Assembly: GCA_019694875.1 (NCBI GenBank)
Contig: JAIBBC010000002.1
Coordinates: 806,001 to 870,000, forward strand
Direction: 5' to 3'
Origin: Cyclobacteriaceae bacterium
GTDB lineage: Bacteria; Bacteroidota; Bacteroidia; Cytophagales; Cyclobacteriaceae
DNA length: 64,000 nucleotides
Both the position numbers and the translations under genes were made by a program. How positions within the stretch are numbered: position 1 is the stretch's first letter; every line of letters starts with the position of its first letter. The notes beneath the pieces are model-generated. The model made no database searches and was not told where the DNA came from. It worked only from the letters and a program-made list of their open reading frames with translations. Shown here in pieces: positions 42,047 through 51,709 of the stretch.

Positions 42047-43029
42047 AAAATACTGAGAGCTGATGGAAAGCCCCGGCATGTGGACATTGAGGCCTGATGC
42101 TGCTGCCGGTATTGGAGCGGTGTCAAGCCAAAAGTTCTCTTAAACAACTTACTGAAGGAGGCTATGTCGCTAAAACCAACATCTCCGCAAATCTCTACAA
42201 CGTTTTTTTTGCTTTGTTTGAGTAATTCAGCAGCCACCTGCATCCTGCGTTGCGTGAGAAACTGATGGGGAGTTGTTTTGTAGAGTTTCCTGAACTGCCG
42301 TAGAAAGTAAAATTGATTGAGACAGGCTATCTCGGCAATTTCGGCAAGAGTGATGTCTGTATTATAGGCGGAATAAATAAAGTCTTTCGCTCGTGTTAAT
42401 CGTTCAAAGATTTCAGCCTTTGTGGAAGCTTTGCATTTTTGGACGGACTCGATTTCCAAGTTTGTGCTGAATTGATTTTCATAAAGACGCTGTAGCAACA
42501 AAAATAAACTTTCTGTAATTCTCTCGTGGTTAGCTTTCACCTGCTGACTTAGGTGTTTTATTTGATGCAGTACGGGCGTTACGAGGCTGTTGTGATGATA
42601 AAGCTTTTCTGAAAAGCGTATCGGTTCTACCCGCGGAAGGTGATTGCCATTGTCCAGTAGTTCAGTGGTTGAAGCATGCAAACTCTGAAAAAACTCAGCT
42701 GCAAATTCCGGGGTAATGTTTACAGTAAATGATTCTACTTCCTGTTCAGATTCAATCCAACTTGAATAGTATTTTCCTTCGTTGAAAACAAGGTAATGCT
42801 GATCATCAACTGCATACAGCGCATTGCTGCTTTTGTAGAACTCCTCGCCATAAAATGCGCACTTTACAGATAAACCTCCCCAATGATCAGGATATGCGAT
42901 CTCCTTTGCACGCGCATGAATGATCATGTTCGACTCTATAAACTGTTTGTTGTAGGCGTCAATGTCGAACCCCCTGCTGTTAAAGTCGGGAAACTTATCC
43001 ATATACCCGACAAGCTTTTTTTTGATCAT
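42043..43029 (-). CDS. AraC family transcriptional regulator
   Basis: A 328-residue regulator. The C-terminal double HTH is clear: DITLAEIAEIACLNQFYFLR and VVEICGDVGFSDIASFSKLF, followed by KRTFGLTPLQYR. The N-terminal ~190 residues hold the ligand-binding domain, not recognised by family. The start may be ATG 43029 or the internal MDKFPDF (43002). It is divergent from the DUF1579-like gene at 43365, separated by 335 bp. Confidence 0.85.
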   Translation of the reverse strand: MIKKKLVGYMDKFPDFNSRGFDIDAYNKQFIESNMIIHARAKEIAYPDHWGGLSVKCAFYGEEFYKSSNALYAVDDQHYLVFNEGKYYSSWIESEQEVESFTVNITPEFAAEFFQSLHASTTELLDNGNHLPRVEPIRFSEKLYHHNSLVTPVLHQIKHLSQQVKANHERITESLFLLLQRLYENQFSTNLEIESVQKCKASTKAEIFERLTRAKDFIYSAYNTDITLAEIAEIACLNQFYFLRQFRKLYKTTPHQFLTQRRMQVAAELLKQSKKNVVEICGDVGFSDIASFSKLFKRTFGLTPLQYRQQHQASMSTCRGFPSALSIF

Positions 43030-43364
43030 GTGTTTGCCTGCTTTTTTTTGTAAACAAACGAAATAGTACTCGTATGAGATGTTTTTCCGTTGGGGTATTA
43101 TTTTGGTGAATATTGACTTTTCAGGCTGGAATTAAATTTTATCACGCATTTTGCGGTAGATTTTTTTAAAAAAATTAATCTATTAAAAGTCATTTATGAC
43201 CATATGGCTGGTGGCCCTTCAATATTTTCTTTGCAGCAAACAAGATAGTAGAAGCCTTGATTAAGGTTGGTAGAGTACGTGTTACTTTCCGGTGCAGCCG
43301 TTGTTCCAGGAGCAGCGGCTGTACTTCTTTTTTTTAAATACCATTGAGCTAAACGAAATTATCC
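43030..43364. other. Divergent intergenic region with a leader hairpin
   Basis: 335 bp between the AraC gene and the secreted protein gene. It holds the hairpin described at 43292-43335 and an A/T-rich promoter-like tract. I see no ORF worth listing. Confidence 0.4.
43292..43335 (+). terminator. Hairpin with T-tract upstream of 43365 (attenuator or terminator)
   Basis: GTGCAGCCG pairs with CGGCTGTAC across 15 bases and is followed by TTCTTTTTTTT. It lies 30 bp before the start of the next gene and not after one, so it may be an attenuator or end a short transcript. Confidence 0.6.
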
Positions 43365-43865
43365 ATGAGAAATATCTTGAGTATTGTTATTTTGATTTTC
43401 CTGTCAGACAACTTATTGGCGCAACAAACCATCGCCAAAGATTCTGCACTTTTTGATTTTTGGGTGGGCGAATGGGATGCAAGTTGGACCAACGAAGATG
43501 GCACCAGAGGGACTGCTCATAACAGTATAAAAAAGATATTGGATGGCAAGGTAATTCAGGAAAGTTTTGTCGACCCTCAGGGTTTTAAAGGAACCAGCAT
43601 TTCAGTATACAATCCGCAGCGCAAAACCTGGCATCAGGCATGGGCAGATAATCAGGGCGGATATTTCAATTTTCTGGGCGAGGTTGATGGTAATAAACGG
43701 ATTTTCAGAACTCCAACCAGAGAGGTCGGTGGAAAGGCGGTCACACAGCGGATGATTTTCTACGACATTACAGGTTCTTCGATGACTTGGGATTGGGAAC
43801 TGTCTAATGATGGCGGGAAGACCTGGAAATTGCAGTGGAGAATTAACTATACAAGAAAACAATAA
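43365..43865 (+). CDS. DUF1579-like secreted protein
   Basis: A 166-residue protein with signal peptide MRNILSIVILIFLSDNLLAQ. FDFWVGEWDASWTNEDGTRG and the beta-rich remainder (VIQESFVDPQGFKG, WDWELSNDGGKTWKLQWRIN) resemble the DUF1579 and related lipocalin-like families. Probably binds a small hydrophobic ligand. Divergent from an AraC regulator, which may control it. Confidence 0.7.
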   Translation: MRNILSIVILIFLSDNLLAQQTIAKDSALFDFWVGEWDASWTNEDGTRGTAHNSIKKILDGKVIQESFVDPQGFKGTSISVYNPQRKTWHQAWADNQGGYFNFLGEVDGNKRIFRTPTREVGGKAVTQRMIFYDITGSSMTWDWELSNDGGKTWKLQWRINYTRKQ

Positions 43866-43997
43866 GTACTCAGTCTTAGAAGCTTGCTGTACTAATTGGA
43901 ATAGTGGCATTTATGATCACTATTTTTTGCCCTACAGGTCCTGCGACTGGTTAATGACACACCTTTGTTGCTATAGAGTTTGGTTTTGGTTGTTAAG

Positions 43998-44035
43998 CAG
44001 AGCAGGCCGTAGGGCCTCTCTGTTTAATTATTTTT
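43998..44035 (+). terminator. Terminator after 43365 gene
   Basis: CAGAG(C)AGGCC pairs with GGCCTCTCTG across a GTAGG loop, followed by TTTAATTATTTTT. It overlaps the 3' end of the convergent AraC/Cdd1 gene. Confidence 0.65.
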
Positions 44036-44861
44036 GAAAATTGCGATACTCCAGAGGCGTTACACCGAACGTGCGCTTGAACAGCCGGATGAACGAGCTC
44101 TTGTTTTCGAAACCGCATGCAACTACAACCTGCCCGATATCCTGTTTGGTTTTCTTTAGCCGTGAGGATGCTTCTTTTAACCGGATGCGTGTTAAAAATT
44201 GTCCGGGAGTTTTTTCGTACGCATGCTTAAACGATCGCAGAAAGTGGTAACGGGAAATACCGGCTGCTTCTGAAAGCTCTGCGAGTGTAATATGGTTTGC
44301 AAAATTCTTCTTCATGAATGCAGCAGCCTGCTTCAATTTTTTGTGCAGATCGTTTTGAGTAACTTCTTTGGCAGCTGCAATCCGCTTCGCAGTATGGTAT
44401 TGCGGCAAGTTGAACCACGGAGCTGTCGGACGTGATTTCGGATACCCGAATTTCTCGCGAAAGGCCTTTCGTTCCGGTGTAAAGTCCCACCAGTTCTTCT
44501 GCTCACGAGGGTTTTGCGCGTAATGAACCACCAGCCTGAACTGATCTTCCAGGCACGGATCAATCCAGGCACCGAGTTGTTGTTCGAACCGGTCGAGCAG
44601 TTTTGCGGGGTCTTTGCCTTTCAATTCTTTCAATGAGTAGTACCCCATCGAAATAAGATCATGCGCAAAGCGGATTCCGATCTGGGGCAGACTTTGAAAT
44701 TCGGATAACGCATACAGCTCCATTGCGCGGATTTTCGATACGTCAAGCAATTTTTGAAGTTCACCAACTGAATGATGATGAACTTCTTTGAGCTTGATTT
44801 TTAGAGTACGAAGTTTCTTTCGTTCGGTGGGAGTGAAATCGAGATGGTTGATGCTATTCAT
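44028..44861 (-). CDS. Cdd1 helix-hairpin-helix domain fused to AraC HTH
   Basis: A 277-residue protein started at MNSINHLDFTPTER (44861). The first half (about 40-125) has FQSLPQIGIRFAHDLISMGY and KELKGKDPAKLLDRFEQQLG, the Cdd1/pathogenicity-locus helix-hairpin-helix pattern. The second half is an AraC double HTH (about 170-275): HITLAELSEAAGISRYHFLR and IGQVVVACGFENKSSFIRLF. Fusion of a DNA-structure or protein-binding HhH to an AraC output is uncommon. The start overlaps the end of the VOC gene by 8 bp. Confidence 0.75.
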   Translation of the reverse strand: MNSINHLDFTPTERKKLRTLKIKLKEVHHHSVGELQKLLDVSKIRAMELYALSEFQSLPQIGIRFAHDLISMGYYSLKELKGKDPAKLLDRFEQQLGAWIDPCLEDQFRLVVHYAQNPREQKNWWDFTPERKAFREKFGYPKSRPTAPWFNLPQYHTAKRIAAAKEVTQNDLHKKLKQAAAFMKKNFANHITLAELSEAAGISRYHFLRSFKHAYEKTPGQFLTRIRLKEASSRLKKTKQDIGQVVVACGFENKSSFIRLFKRTFGVTPLEYRNFQK

Positions 44862-45231
44862 CTTCTGCGAAGGTGAGCATATAATTGTTGATATCCACAA
44901 TGGAGAACTCGGTGGCGCCATAAAAGGTTTTCTCAAGACCGGTTAGTACCGTCACCTTATCTTTCACCTGCTCAAAAAACGTTCGAATGTCTTTCAGCTT
45001 GATATAGAGCAGGAGCGAACCTCCGTTTTGCCGGCTCACGTGCGGCAAGCTGTTTTCAATGCTGGCAAAAGTCTGGAACATAACGGTCACGGTTCCGTTT
45101 TGCAGCATCACGAAAAGATCTTTTCCCTGATCATCGGGAACGGAAGCTACAACCTCAAAACCCAATAATTTATAAAATGCTGTAGTGGCCGGCAGGTCGT
45201 TCACAAAAATGTTCGGTGCGATTGTTTCCAT
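44854..45231 (-). CDS. VOC family protein
   Basis: A 125-residue VOC protein: APNIFVNDLPATTAFYKLLG and an ending in EFSIVDINNYMLTFAEDE. It probably works with the overlapping Cdd1-AraC gene, for example as a ligand-binding partner or as the regulated enzyme. Substrate unknown. Confidence 0.8.
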   Translation of the reverse strand: METIAPNIFVNDLPATTAFYKLLGFEVVASVPDDQGKDLFVMLQNGTVTVMFQTFASIENSLPHVSRQNGGSLLLYIKLKDIRTFFEQVKDKVTVLTGLEKTFYGATEFSIVDINNYMLTFAEDE

Positions 45232-45311
45232 AGTTTTTTATGGAAAGATAGGCGGTCGGTAGCCCATGCCGTGTGCCAAAATTGCTAAGTCTTAGCCTCA
45301 ACCGATTTTTC

Positions 45312-45674
45312 TTAACGGTAGTAGCGCGTGTCGCTCGACCGTTTGCTTTTGCCCAGCAAAGCTCCGCCTGCCATCGCGGCAAAGCCGCCCACTAATCCAC
45401 CGATGAGTGAAGTAATCAGCATTAACAGCGGCTTGTTCACAAACAGAATTTTGCTCACGCGGTCTGCCAGTGGTGCTGTGGCGGTAATGTCCATCATCAA
45501 TGCAAACAATAGCCACAACAGTCCTACGGCCAGGAAGCCGGCCAAAAAGTTGTGACGTGAATTGAACGCAATTCCACCGAGAAATGCGGCAATGGCAATA
45601 CTCCACCACGGCAAAAGCAACTCAAACACCAGTGCGAGTATCGCGATCGTAATCAGTTGTAGTGTGAATCTCAT
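45312..45674 (-). CDS. Small membrane protein
   Basis: A 120-residue protein with three or four transmembrane helices and a basic tail. Its start overlaps the end of the penicillin acylase gene by 4 bp, so both are translated from one mRNA. No family recognised. Confidence 0.65.
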   Translation of the reverse strand: MRFTLQLITIAILALVFELLLPWWSIAIAAFLGGIAFNSRHNFLAGFLAVGLLWLLFALMMDITATAPLADRVSKILFVNKPLLMLITSLIGGLVGGFAAMAGGALLGKSKRSSDTRYYR

Positions 45675-48118
45675 TTTGAAACCGGGTTGAGTGAAAGTGT
45701 ATAGAATTGCTGGCCTTCATCCGCTGCATGCGGAAAGGATAACTGGAAATGCTTGTCGGCCACCCACGTATCGAGCAGGTTGCTGTAATAATAACTTCCC
45801 GGGTTACCGGATTGCCCGCCCGGATAAACACCCCAGGCTTTTACACCTGTTTTCTCCAGACTTACAACCATGCGCCAGGACGGCCCGTGCGTGCGCGAAT
45901 GAGCGTTAACAATATCGTGATTGCCACCATGTTTCACCGGAATGTTGAAGGGCTGCAGTCTTAATAAGTGCCCGATGTAGCTGTCTTTGAAGTCGCCCCA
46001 GTCAACCGTTGTATTATCCGGATGAGCTTTTTTCCAGTCAACGATATCCTGTACACCCGCTTTAAATGATAACTGAAGAACTTCTCGCGCAGTTTCTTTT
46101 TCTTTCGTGTCGACAATATCAAAAAAACTCAGGTCGGGTTTTTCTTTAATGAGTTTGATTGTGTTGTAGGTAGTAGGCCTGCTTAACGCCAGGTTACCCT
46201 TGTCCATTTCATCCCAAACCATCGGCATCAGCTTGTCCCACCATGCTTCGTAAAACGATGCAGCTTCTGACTCGGCTGTGTTGATGTAGTTCCATGATTT
46301 TAATGCTTTGTAAATGGCAGCCTCATCGCTGGTGAGCGATGCCGTATCGAGGTAATGTAAAAATGTCGGTAAACTTTCTGCCGCCTTAAGATTGTAGTTA
46401 TCGCCCTGCAGCTTCATCATGTCTTCCACGGTAACAGCGGTGGACTCCCGTAAAACCTGGTTGATTCTCCGGTTACGATATGCTTCCCAGTTAACGGCTG
46501 TGATGTAATACGGATAGGTTGAATCGGCCGGATACTGATTTGCGGAGCTAACAAATCCCCGCAAGGGATTTTTGTACATCACATTCTGCTCGTTTGGAAT
46601 GTATGCCTGCCAGCCGTTCGAACTTTTGCTGCCATCGAGCACAAACTTTCCTTCGTTCTTCCTGCGAACCGGATACCTCCCCTGGATGCGCATGGCCACA
46701 TCGCCCGACACTGATGCGAACACGAAATTCTGCGCGGGAGTACCGAAATGATTTAATGCATCCATGTAATCGGAATGATTCTTCGCGCGGTTCAGCTTAA
46801 AGAAGGTTAACAATTCTTCCGAACCATCGTGCGACATCCACCGGAATGCGTGATCATTCAGTTGATCTTCGGCATGGTATGAGCGGTCATACGTTACCGG
46901 ACCCCAATGTGTATACACCACCGTATCGTAAAACGATTCGTTGTTCCGCACCTTGAATTCTTCGATTACTTTTGTGGTTTGCTTCCATTCACCATCGAGC
47001 AAATATTTATCGCGCTTCGCATTGTCGTACGTGATCTTGAACCAGTCGACCAAATCGCGCTGGGCATTGGTTACGCTCCACGCAATGGAATCGTTAAAGC
47101 CGATGATTACTCCGGGCGCTCCCGGAAGTGATGCGCCCATCACGTTCACACCGTTGTTATGAAGTTGTACAACATACCAGATGGATGGAAGTGAGAGATT
47201 CAGGTGCGGGTCTCCGCAAAGAATGGGGGAGCCGGTGGCTGTTTTGCTTCCGCTCACGGCCCAGTTGTTACTTCCGGTGGTCGGGTCGGAGCCGGGCAGT
47301 CGTTTCACGTTAATAAATTCGTCCGGAACGGCCAGCGGTACGGTATCAAGTTTTGTCGGTATGAATTTCCAGTTGCCGGGGTTGTTCACAATCGGATCGG
47401 TTGATGGTTCACGATCGGGGTAAAGCAGTTCAAGATTTTCTTTGCCGAACAGTTTCAAAGCATTCGTCATTTCAATGTCTTTGTCGCCCATGTTAAGCGT
47501 CTGGGCCATGCTCTTCAGTAGCAACGCGCATTTGAGTGTTGTCCAGGGTTCGGGCTTGTAGTCGAGTAGTTTGTATTCAACCGGCAGATCTTTATAGCTG
47601 AGCGAAGCGATGTATTGGTTAATGCCTTCGGTATATTTTTCAACGATCATGCGTGATGTCTCATTTTTCATCATCTGGTCGTGTGCATGCTGTGCGCCAT
47701 AAACCATTCCTAATCTGCGCTGCCCGCGATCGTAATCCAGGATTCTTCCTTCCGGCCCGGCTCCTAAAATTTCCGATATTCTTCCGGCAGCCGCGTGGGT
47801 CTGAAATTCCATCTGCCAAAGGCGATGCACAGCCGTAACATATCCCTGCGCGAGATACAGGTCTTCGTCATTGTTTGCGAAAATATGGGGGATAAGCAGA
47901 CTGTCGTATGTTACGGTAACAGGACCATTTAATCCGGCCACGTCAAACGACTCAGGTTTAAATTCGGTCGGGTCGATATTTTGCCAAAAGCCGTTAACCG
48001 GATCAAGGAATTTACCGAATGGCGGAATAGGTGAACCTTTGATCACCCAGCGGTTATCGAGAACGTAAATCAGTGCGAGGGTTACGAGCAGGGCGATCAG
48101 GAACTTAATCGTTTTCAT
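45671..48118 (-). CDS. Penicillin acylase family (Ntn hydrolase) protein
   Basis: An 815-residue exported enzyme (N-terminal signal anchor MKTIKFLIALLVTLALIYVL). The autoprocessing site and nucleophile are in DPTTGSNNWAVSG with Ser283. CGDPHLNLSLPSIWY and APGVIIGFNDSIAWSVTNAQ follow. The chain is cleaved into alpha and beta subunits in this family. Substrates include penicillin G, acyl-homoserine lactones and other N-acyl amides; which applies here cannot be told. Confidence 0.9.
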   Translation of the reverse strand: MKTIKFLIALLVTLALIYVLDNRWVIKGSPIPPFGKFLDPVNGFWQNIDPTEFKPESFDVAGLNGPVTVTYDSLLIPHIFANNDEDLYLAQGYVTAVHRLWQMEFQTHAAAGRISEILGAGPEGRILDYDRGQRRLGMVYGAQHAHDQMMKNETSRMIVEKYTEGINQYIASLSYKDLPVEYKLLDYKPEPWTTLKCALLLKSMAQTLNMGDKDIEMTNALKLFGKENLELLYPDREPSTDPIVNNPGNWKFIPTKLDTVPLAVPDEFINVKRLPGSDPTTGSNNWAVSGSKTATGSPILCGDPHLNLSLPSIWYVVQLHNNGVNVMGASLPGAPGVIIGFNDSIAWSVTNAQRDLVDWFKITYDNAKRDKYLLDGEWKQTTKVIEEFKVRNNESFYDTVVYTHWGPVTYDRSYHAEDQLNDHAFRWMSHDGSEELLTFFKLNRAKNHSDYMDALNHFGTPAQNFVFASVSGDVAMRIQGRYPVRRKNEGKFVLDGSKSSNGWQAYIPNEQNVMYKNPLRGFVSSANQYPADSTYPYYITAVNWEAYRNRRINQVLRESTAVTVEDMMKLQGDNYNLKAAESLPTFLHYLDTASLTSDEAAIYKALKSWNYINTAESEAASFYEAWWDKLMPMVWDEMDKGNLALSRPTTYNTIKLIKEKPDLSFFDIVDTKEKETAREVLQLSFKAGVQDIVDWKKAHPDNTTVDWGDFKDSYIGHLLRLQPFNIPVKHGGNHDIVNAHSRTHGPSWRMVVSLEKTGVKAWGVYPGGQSGNPGSYYYSNLLDTWVADKHFQLSFPHAADEGQQFYTLSLNPVSK

Positions 48119-48204
48119 GGAGGAGACCTGTTTGATGTCTGAATGTAAAAAGCTTTTCCTAATTTTCGGACTTGAACGGCTAAAAATACATTAATCCAGC
48201 TGCA

Positions 48205-48744
48205 TTGAGACAGATTCTAAGCCTTTATACCAAGGAGCAGGTTAAGAAAGCCAGCGCCATAAAAGCCATCTTCTTCGATACCGATGGCGTGCTCACGGAT
48301 GGCAAAATCATTTATGACGACACCGGCCGGGAGATCAAGGCTTTTAATGTAAAGGACGGATACATCATCAGTCATCTGAAGAAGGCAGGGATCATTGTAG
48401 GGATTATCACAGGCCGCGATTCAAAAACCGTGAGCCATCGGGCGGCTGAACTCAAGCTCGATTTCTGTCACCAGGGAATTGTTGACAAACATTCGGTGTT
48501 TGAGAAGCTGGTTGAATTTCACAAACTCAAGCGGAAGCAGGTAGCCTATATTGGTGACGACATCAACGACCTGAAAACACTAGCTGCCTGCGGACTTTCT
48601 GCATGCCCTGCTGATGCGATGAGTTACGTGAAAACCAAAGTTGACGTGATTACGCAAACGAAAGGCGGACAAGGCGTGCTGCGTGAAATTGCCGACCTGG
48701 TGCTGGCGGCACGGGGTGAAATGGAAAAAATTGTAAAAGGATAA
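48205..48744 (+). CDS. kdsC: 3-deoxy-D-manno-octulosonate 8-phosphate phosphatase KdsC
   Basis: A 179-residue HAD phosphatase: [20 protein letters not shown] (motif I), GIITGRDS (motif II) and [20 protein letters not shown] (motif IV). It lacks a cap domain, as KdsC does, and forms a tetramer in the family. It removes phosphate from Kdo-8-phosphate. A TTG at 48205 is the likely start since no ATG precedes motif I. kdsA starts 11 bp after it. Confidence 0.9.
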   Translation: MRQILSLYTKEQVKKASAIKAIFFDTDGVLTDGKIIYDDTGREIKAFNVKDGYIISHLKKAGIIVGIITGRDSKTVSHRAAELKLDFCHQGIVDKHSVFEKLVEFHKLKRKQVAYIGDDINDLKTLAACGLSACPADAMSYVKTKVDVITQTKGGQGVLREIADLVLAARGEMEKIVKG

Positions 48745-48755
48745 TATCGGATTGT

Positions 48756-49586
48756 ATGGAGAAATTTAAGAATACCGTAAACATTGCAGATCGCATTACG
48801 CTGGGCAGCGATAAGATGGTGTTGTTTGCCGGCCCGTGCGCAGCGGAGAGCTATGAGATTTGCATGGAAGTGGGAAGCACCGTAAAACAATTGTGCGCCA
48901 ACCTCGGTATCGAATATGTTTTCAAATCATCGTTCGATAAAGCCAACCGCACTTCTTCCGGATCATACCGGGGCAACTCGATGGAAACCGGGCTGGAAAT
49001 ACTGTCGCGCGTAAAGAGAGAACTGAATGTGCCCATTGTAACTGATGTTCACGAATCGTATCAATGTGCTGAAGCGGCAACTGTTGCCGATGTATTGCAG
49101 ATACCGGCATTTTTGTGTCGCCAGACCGACCTGTTAAAAGCGGCTGCGAAAACCGGCCGGGCGGTGAAGATTAAGAAAGGACAGTTTATGGCCCCGGAAG
49201 ATATGCAATACGCGGTGCAGAAGGTGAGAGGCGAAGGCAACGACAATGTATTTCTTACCGAACGCGGAGCGAGCTTCGGGTATCATACACTGGTAGTAGA
49301 CATGCGGTCGCTACCCATCATGCGTCAATATTCACCGGTGATTTTTGATGTCACGCATTCCGTTCAGCAACCGGGAGGCAAAGGCGGATCATCGGGCGGG
49401 CAGCGCGAGTTTGCACCATTTCTTGCACGTGCCGCTGCAGCTGTTGGGGTTGACGGATTTTTTATTGAAACACATCCTAATCCGGAAAAAGCATTGAGTG
49501 ATGGTCCGAATATGATTCCATTGAAAGAAATGGAGTCATTCCTGAAGATGATCAAAGCGCACTGGGAGCTTCAGCGCGCAAACTAA
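48756..49586 (+). CDS. kdsA: 2-dehydro-3-deoxyphosphooctonate aldolase KdsA (metal-dependent type)
   Basis: A 276-residue enzyme that condenses PEP and arabinose-5-phosphate. Key segments: [54 protein letters not shown]-like [36 protein letters not shown]. The cysteine in GPCAAES is the metal ligand of class II (metal-dependent) Kdo8P synthases. It directly follows kdsC, so two consecutive steps of Kdo synthesis for lipid A are co-transcribed. Confidence 0.95.
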   Translation: MEKFKNTVNIADRITLGSDKMVLFAGPCAAESYEICMEVGSTVKQLCANLGIEYVFKSSFDKANRTSSGSYRGNSMETGLEILSRVKRELNVPIVTDVHESYQCAEAATVADVLQIPAFLCRQTDLLKAAAKTGRAVKIKKGQFMAPEDMQYAVQKVRGEGNDNVFLTERGASFGYHTLVVDMRSLPIMRQYSPVIFDVTHSVQQPGGKGGSSGGQREFAPFLARAAAAVGVDGFFIETHPNPEKALSDGPNMIPLKEMESFLKMIKAHWELQRAN

Positions 49587-49597
49587 CGCGAATAACT

Positions 49598-50470
49598 TTA
49601 GCGGATTGCGTTCAGGTCGAACGGAGGTGTTACCACTTCGTTGCTCACGTGAAGCGCGCGGTCGCGGATTCTTGCACTGATCTTGATTTGCGTATTGCCA
49701 AAGATTGCCAGGAAGCTGGTGTTTGGCATCGCGTACCGGATTGTTCCTTCAATCGGGTGATCCTTGTATGTAGGGAAGTCACTCAGCGAGGTGGGAAAGC
49801 GCCCGTCATACGTAATGCAATATTCCTTAAACCAATCATACTCAACAAAACTTCCGTTCTGAAATCGCCAAAACTTCACTTCAATGTTATAGTGGTTTGG
49901 ATTGGGCTTGTATAAAACAGCTTCCTTGATTACTGCGTATTTTCTTCCATTCAATGAAATGGTATCCTGAATATCAAATGAAGCATCAACAGATTTCAGC
50001 GGAAGCAGTACGTCCGACAAAAAAGAATAGTTAACGCAACTTTCAGGATTGTAAGCAGGGAGATATCCGTAGTTGGGTTTCGATTTGGTTTTGCTCGTGA
50101 CCAGTTTGCCACCGATGCTGTCGGGATTCAGGATCGTATAGATTGTTCCGCCAACTCCGGTTGAAACCGTACGTGACAGTACCGGAATGGTGTCGCCCGT
50201 GGCGGCAGCATCCGTAACAAAGTAATTCTCAAAATGATAGGGCGGGTCAAAGTCTTCCGGATTCAGTGAGCTCAAACCCACATCACCGTTGCCATCTTTA
50301 AAATCAAGATACAGAATAAGAGAATCGTAGTCTGCTGCTCCGCCTACCTCTTTGAACTTGATATCCTTGAACGTGATTTCGGGTATGTCGCTGAACTCCG
50401 GTGGATCAAAACAGCTACTTACCAGAATCACCGAAAAACAAAACAAAACTATCCCCTTAATAACCCGCAT
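49598..50470 (-). CDS. Hypothetical lipoprotein
   Basis: A 290-residue lipoprotein; lipobox VSSC at Cys20. The mature part is beta-rich, with ITFKDIKFKEVGG and a segment LILYLDFKDGNGDVGL that resembles outer-surface lipoproteins of Cytophagales. The family is not named. It is convergent with kdsA and divergent from the LuxE-like gene. Confidence 0.65.
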   Translation of the reverse strand: MRVIKGIVLFCFSVILVSSCFDPPEFSDIPEITFKDIKFKEVGGAADYDSLILYLDFKDGNGDVGLSSLNPEDFDPPYHFENYFVTDAAATGDTIPVLSRTVSTGVGGTIYTILNPDSIGGKLVTSKTKSKPNYGYLPAYNPESCVNYSFLSDVLLPLKSVDASFDIQDTISLNGRKYAVIKEAVLYKPNPNHYNIEVKFWRFQNGSFVEYDWFKEYCITYDGRFPTSLSDFPTYKDHPIEGTIRYAMPNTSFLAIFGNTQIKISARIRDRALHVSNEVVTPPFDLNAIR

Positions 50471-50514
50471 GCTGTATTTTTGAATCCGGACAAGATACGT
50501 AACGCCTGGACAAC

Positions 50515-51495
50515 TTGAAAAGTTTTAAGTCCCTTTTGTACTCTCTAAACGAGCAGAATGCCACGGATATTGCACTCCGGCTGTTCAGGCACCAAGTGGA
50601 GCATAACCCGGTTTACGGTAGCTACATTCGTAATCTTCGGATTGACCCCCTGAACGTTAGTTCCCTTGAAGCTATTCCATTTCTGCCGATCTCATTTTTT
50701 AAAACCCATGCGTTAAAAACGGGCTCATGGAATCGTGAAACGGTCTTTACCAGCAGTGGCACAACCGGGCTTACTACCAGCTCACACGAAATTGCCGACC
50801 TCAACTTTTACCTCACACATGCCGAGAAGTGCTTTACACATTTTTTCGGCCCGCTTGATCAATACCACATTTTCGCGCTGATGCCTTCGTACCTCGAGCG
50901 CAATGGCTCATCGCTGATTGAAATGCTCCGGCATTTTATCAATCGCACCGGCTCGGCCGATTCGGGATTTTACCTGTACAACCATGAAGAGCTGGCGCGG
51001 AATCTGGAACGTGCGAAGAAGAGTAATAGGAAGATAATTTTGTGGGGAGTGGCATTTGCGCTTCTCGATTTTGCTGAGAAATTCTCCATCGACCTCTCCG
51101 GAGGTCTTGTGTTTGAAACCGGTGGAATGAAGGGGAGGCGGAAGGAGGTAACGCGGGAAGAGTTACACCGCCAGTTAAAGCGATGCTTCAACGTTTCGGA
51201 AGTGCACTCGGAATATGGTATGACCGAATTATTATCGCAAGCTTATACAAAAGGCGGGGAGCTGTTTTTTCCATCACCCTGGATGAAGATACTGGTCAGG
51301 GAAACAACCGATCCACTCGAAAAGGGGCTGATTTCAAAAGGTGGAGGGCTGAATGTAATCGATTTTGCAAATTTCGATTCAATCGCCTTCATCGAAACAG
51401 AGGATGCTGGAAAATTGAATCCTGACGGCACTTTTGAGGTTTTGGGGCGCCTCGACAATAGTGACGTCAGGGGGTGCAACCTGATGGTAGAGTAA
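50515..51495 (+). CDS. LuxE-like acyl-protein synthetase
   Basis: A 326-residue member of the ANL-related LuxE family. The P-loop-like motif is TVFTSSGTTGLTTSSHEI; later come VFETGGMKGRRKEVT, EVHSEYGMTELLSQ and a C-terminal VLGRLDNSDVRGCNLM. LuxE activates fatty acids for luciferase; Bacteroidota members have other, probably surface-lipid or aryl-polyene-like, roles. The start is a TTG at 50515. Overlaps no other gene. Confidence 0.8.
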   Translation: MKSFKSLLYSLNEQNATDIALRLFRHQVEHNPVYGSYIRNLRIDPLNVSSLEAIPFLPISFFKTHALKTGSWNRETVFTSSGTTGLTTSSHEIADLNFYLTHAEKCFTHFFGPLDQYHIFALMPSYLERNGSSLIEMLRHFINRTGSADSGFYLYNHEELARNLERAKKSNRKIILWGVAFALLDFAEKFSIDLSGGLVFETGGMKGRRKEVTREELHRQLKRCFNVSEVHSEYGMTELLSQAYTKGGELFFPSPWMKILVRETTDPLEKGLISKGGGLNVIDFANFDSIAFIETEDAGKLNPDGTFEVLGRLDNSDVRGCNLMVE

Positions 51496-51587
51496 CATTT
51501 TTTGCCGCCCAACGGCATTATGTGGCGACAGGATTTGTTTTCTTTGGAAAGAACTTTATTTTTGTTCAAGTCATTACCCACTTCGAA

Positions 51588-51707
51588 ATGAAAAAAGTAA
51601 TCGTTTTCCTCCTTTTAGCCGGCTTCGTTTCAGCTTGCAGCCAGTACACTTGCCCTACGTACAGCAAGAAAGAAGTTCCTGCTAAAAGAACTGATAAGCG
51701 TATCTAA
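51588..51707 (+). CDS. Very small lipoprotein
   Basis: A 39-residue protein: MKKVIVFLLLAGFVSAC is a complete signal peptide with lipobox (Cys17), followed by only 22 residues (TCPTYSKKEV). It ends 3 bp before the convergent NtrC-like gene. Similar tiny lipoproteins occur in Bacteroidota; function unknown. Confidence 0.6.
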   Translation: MKKVIVFLLLAGFVSACSQYTCPTYSKKEVPAKRTDKRI

Positions 51708-51709
51708 GC

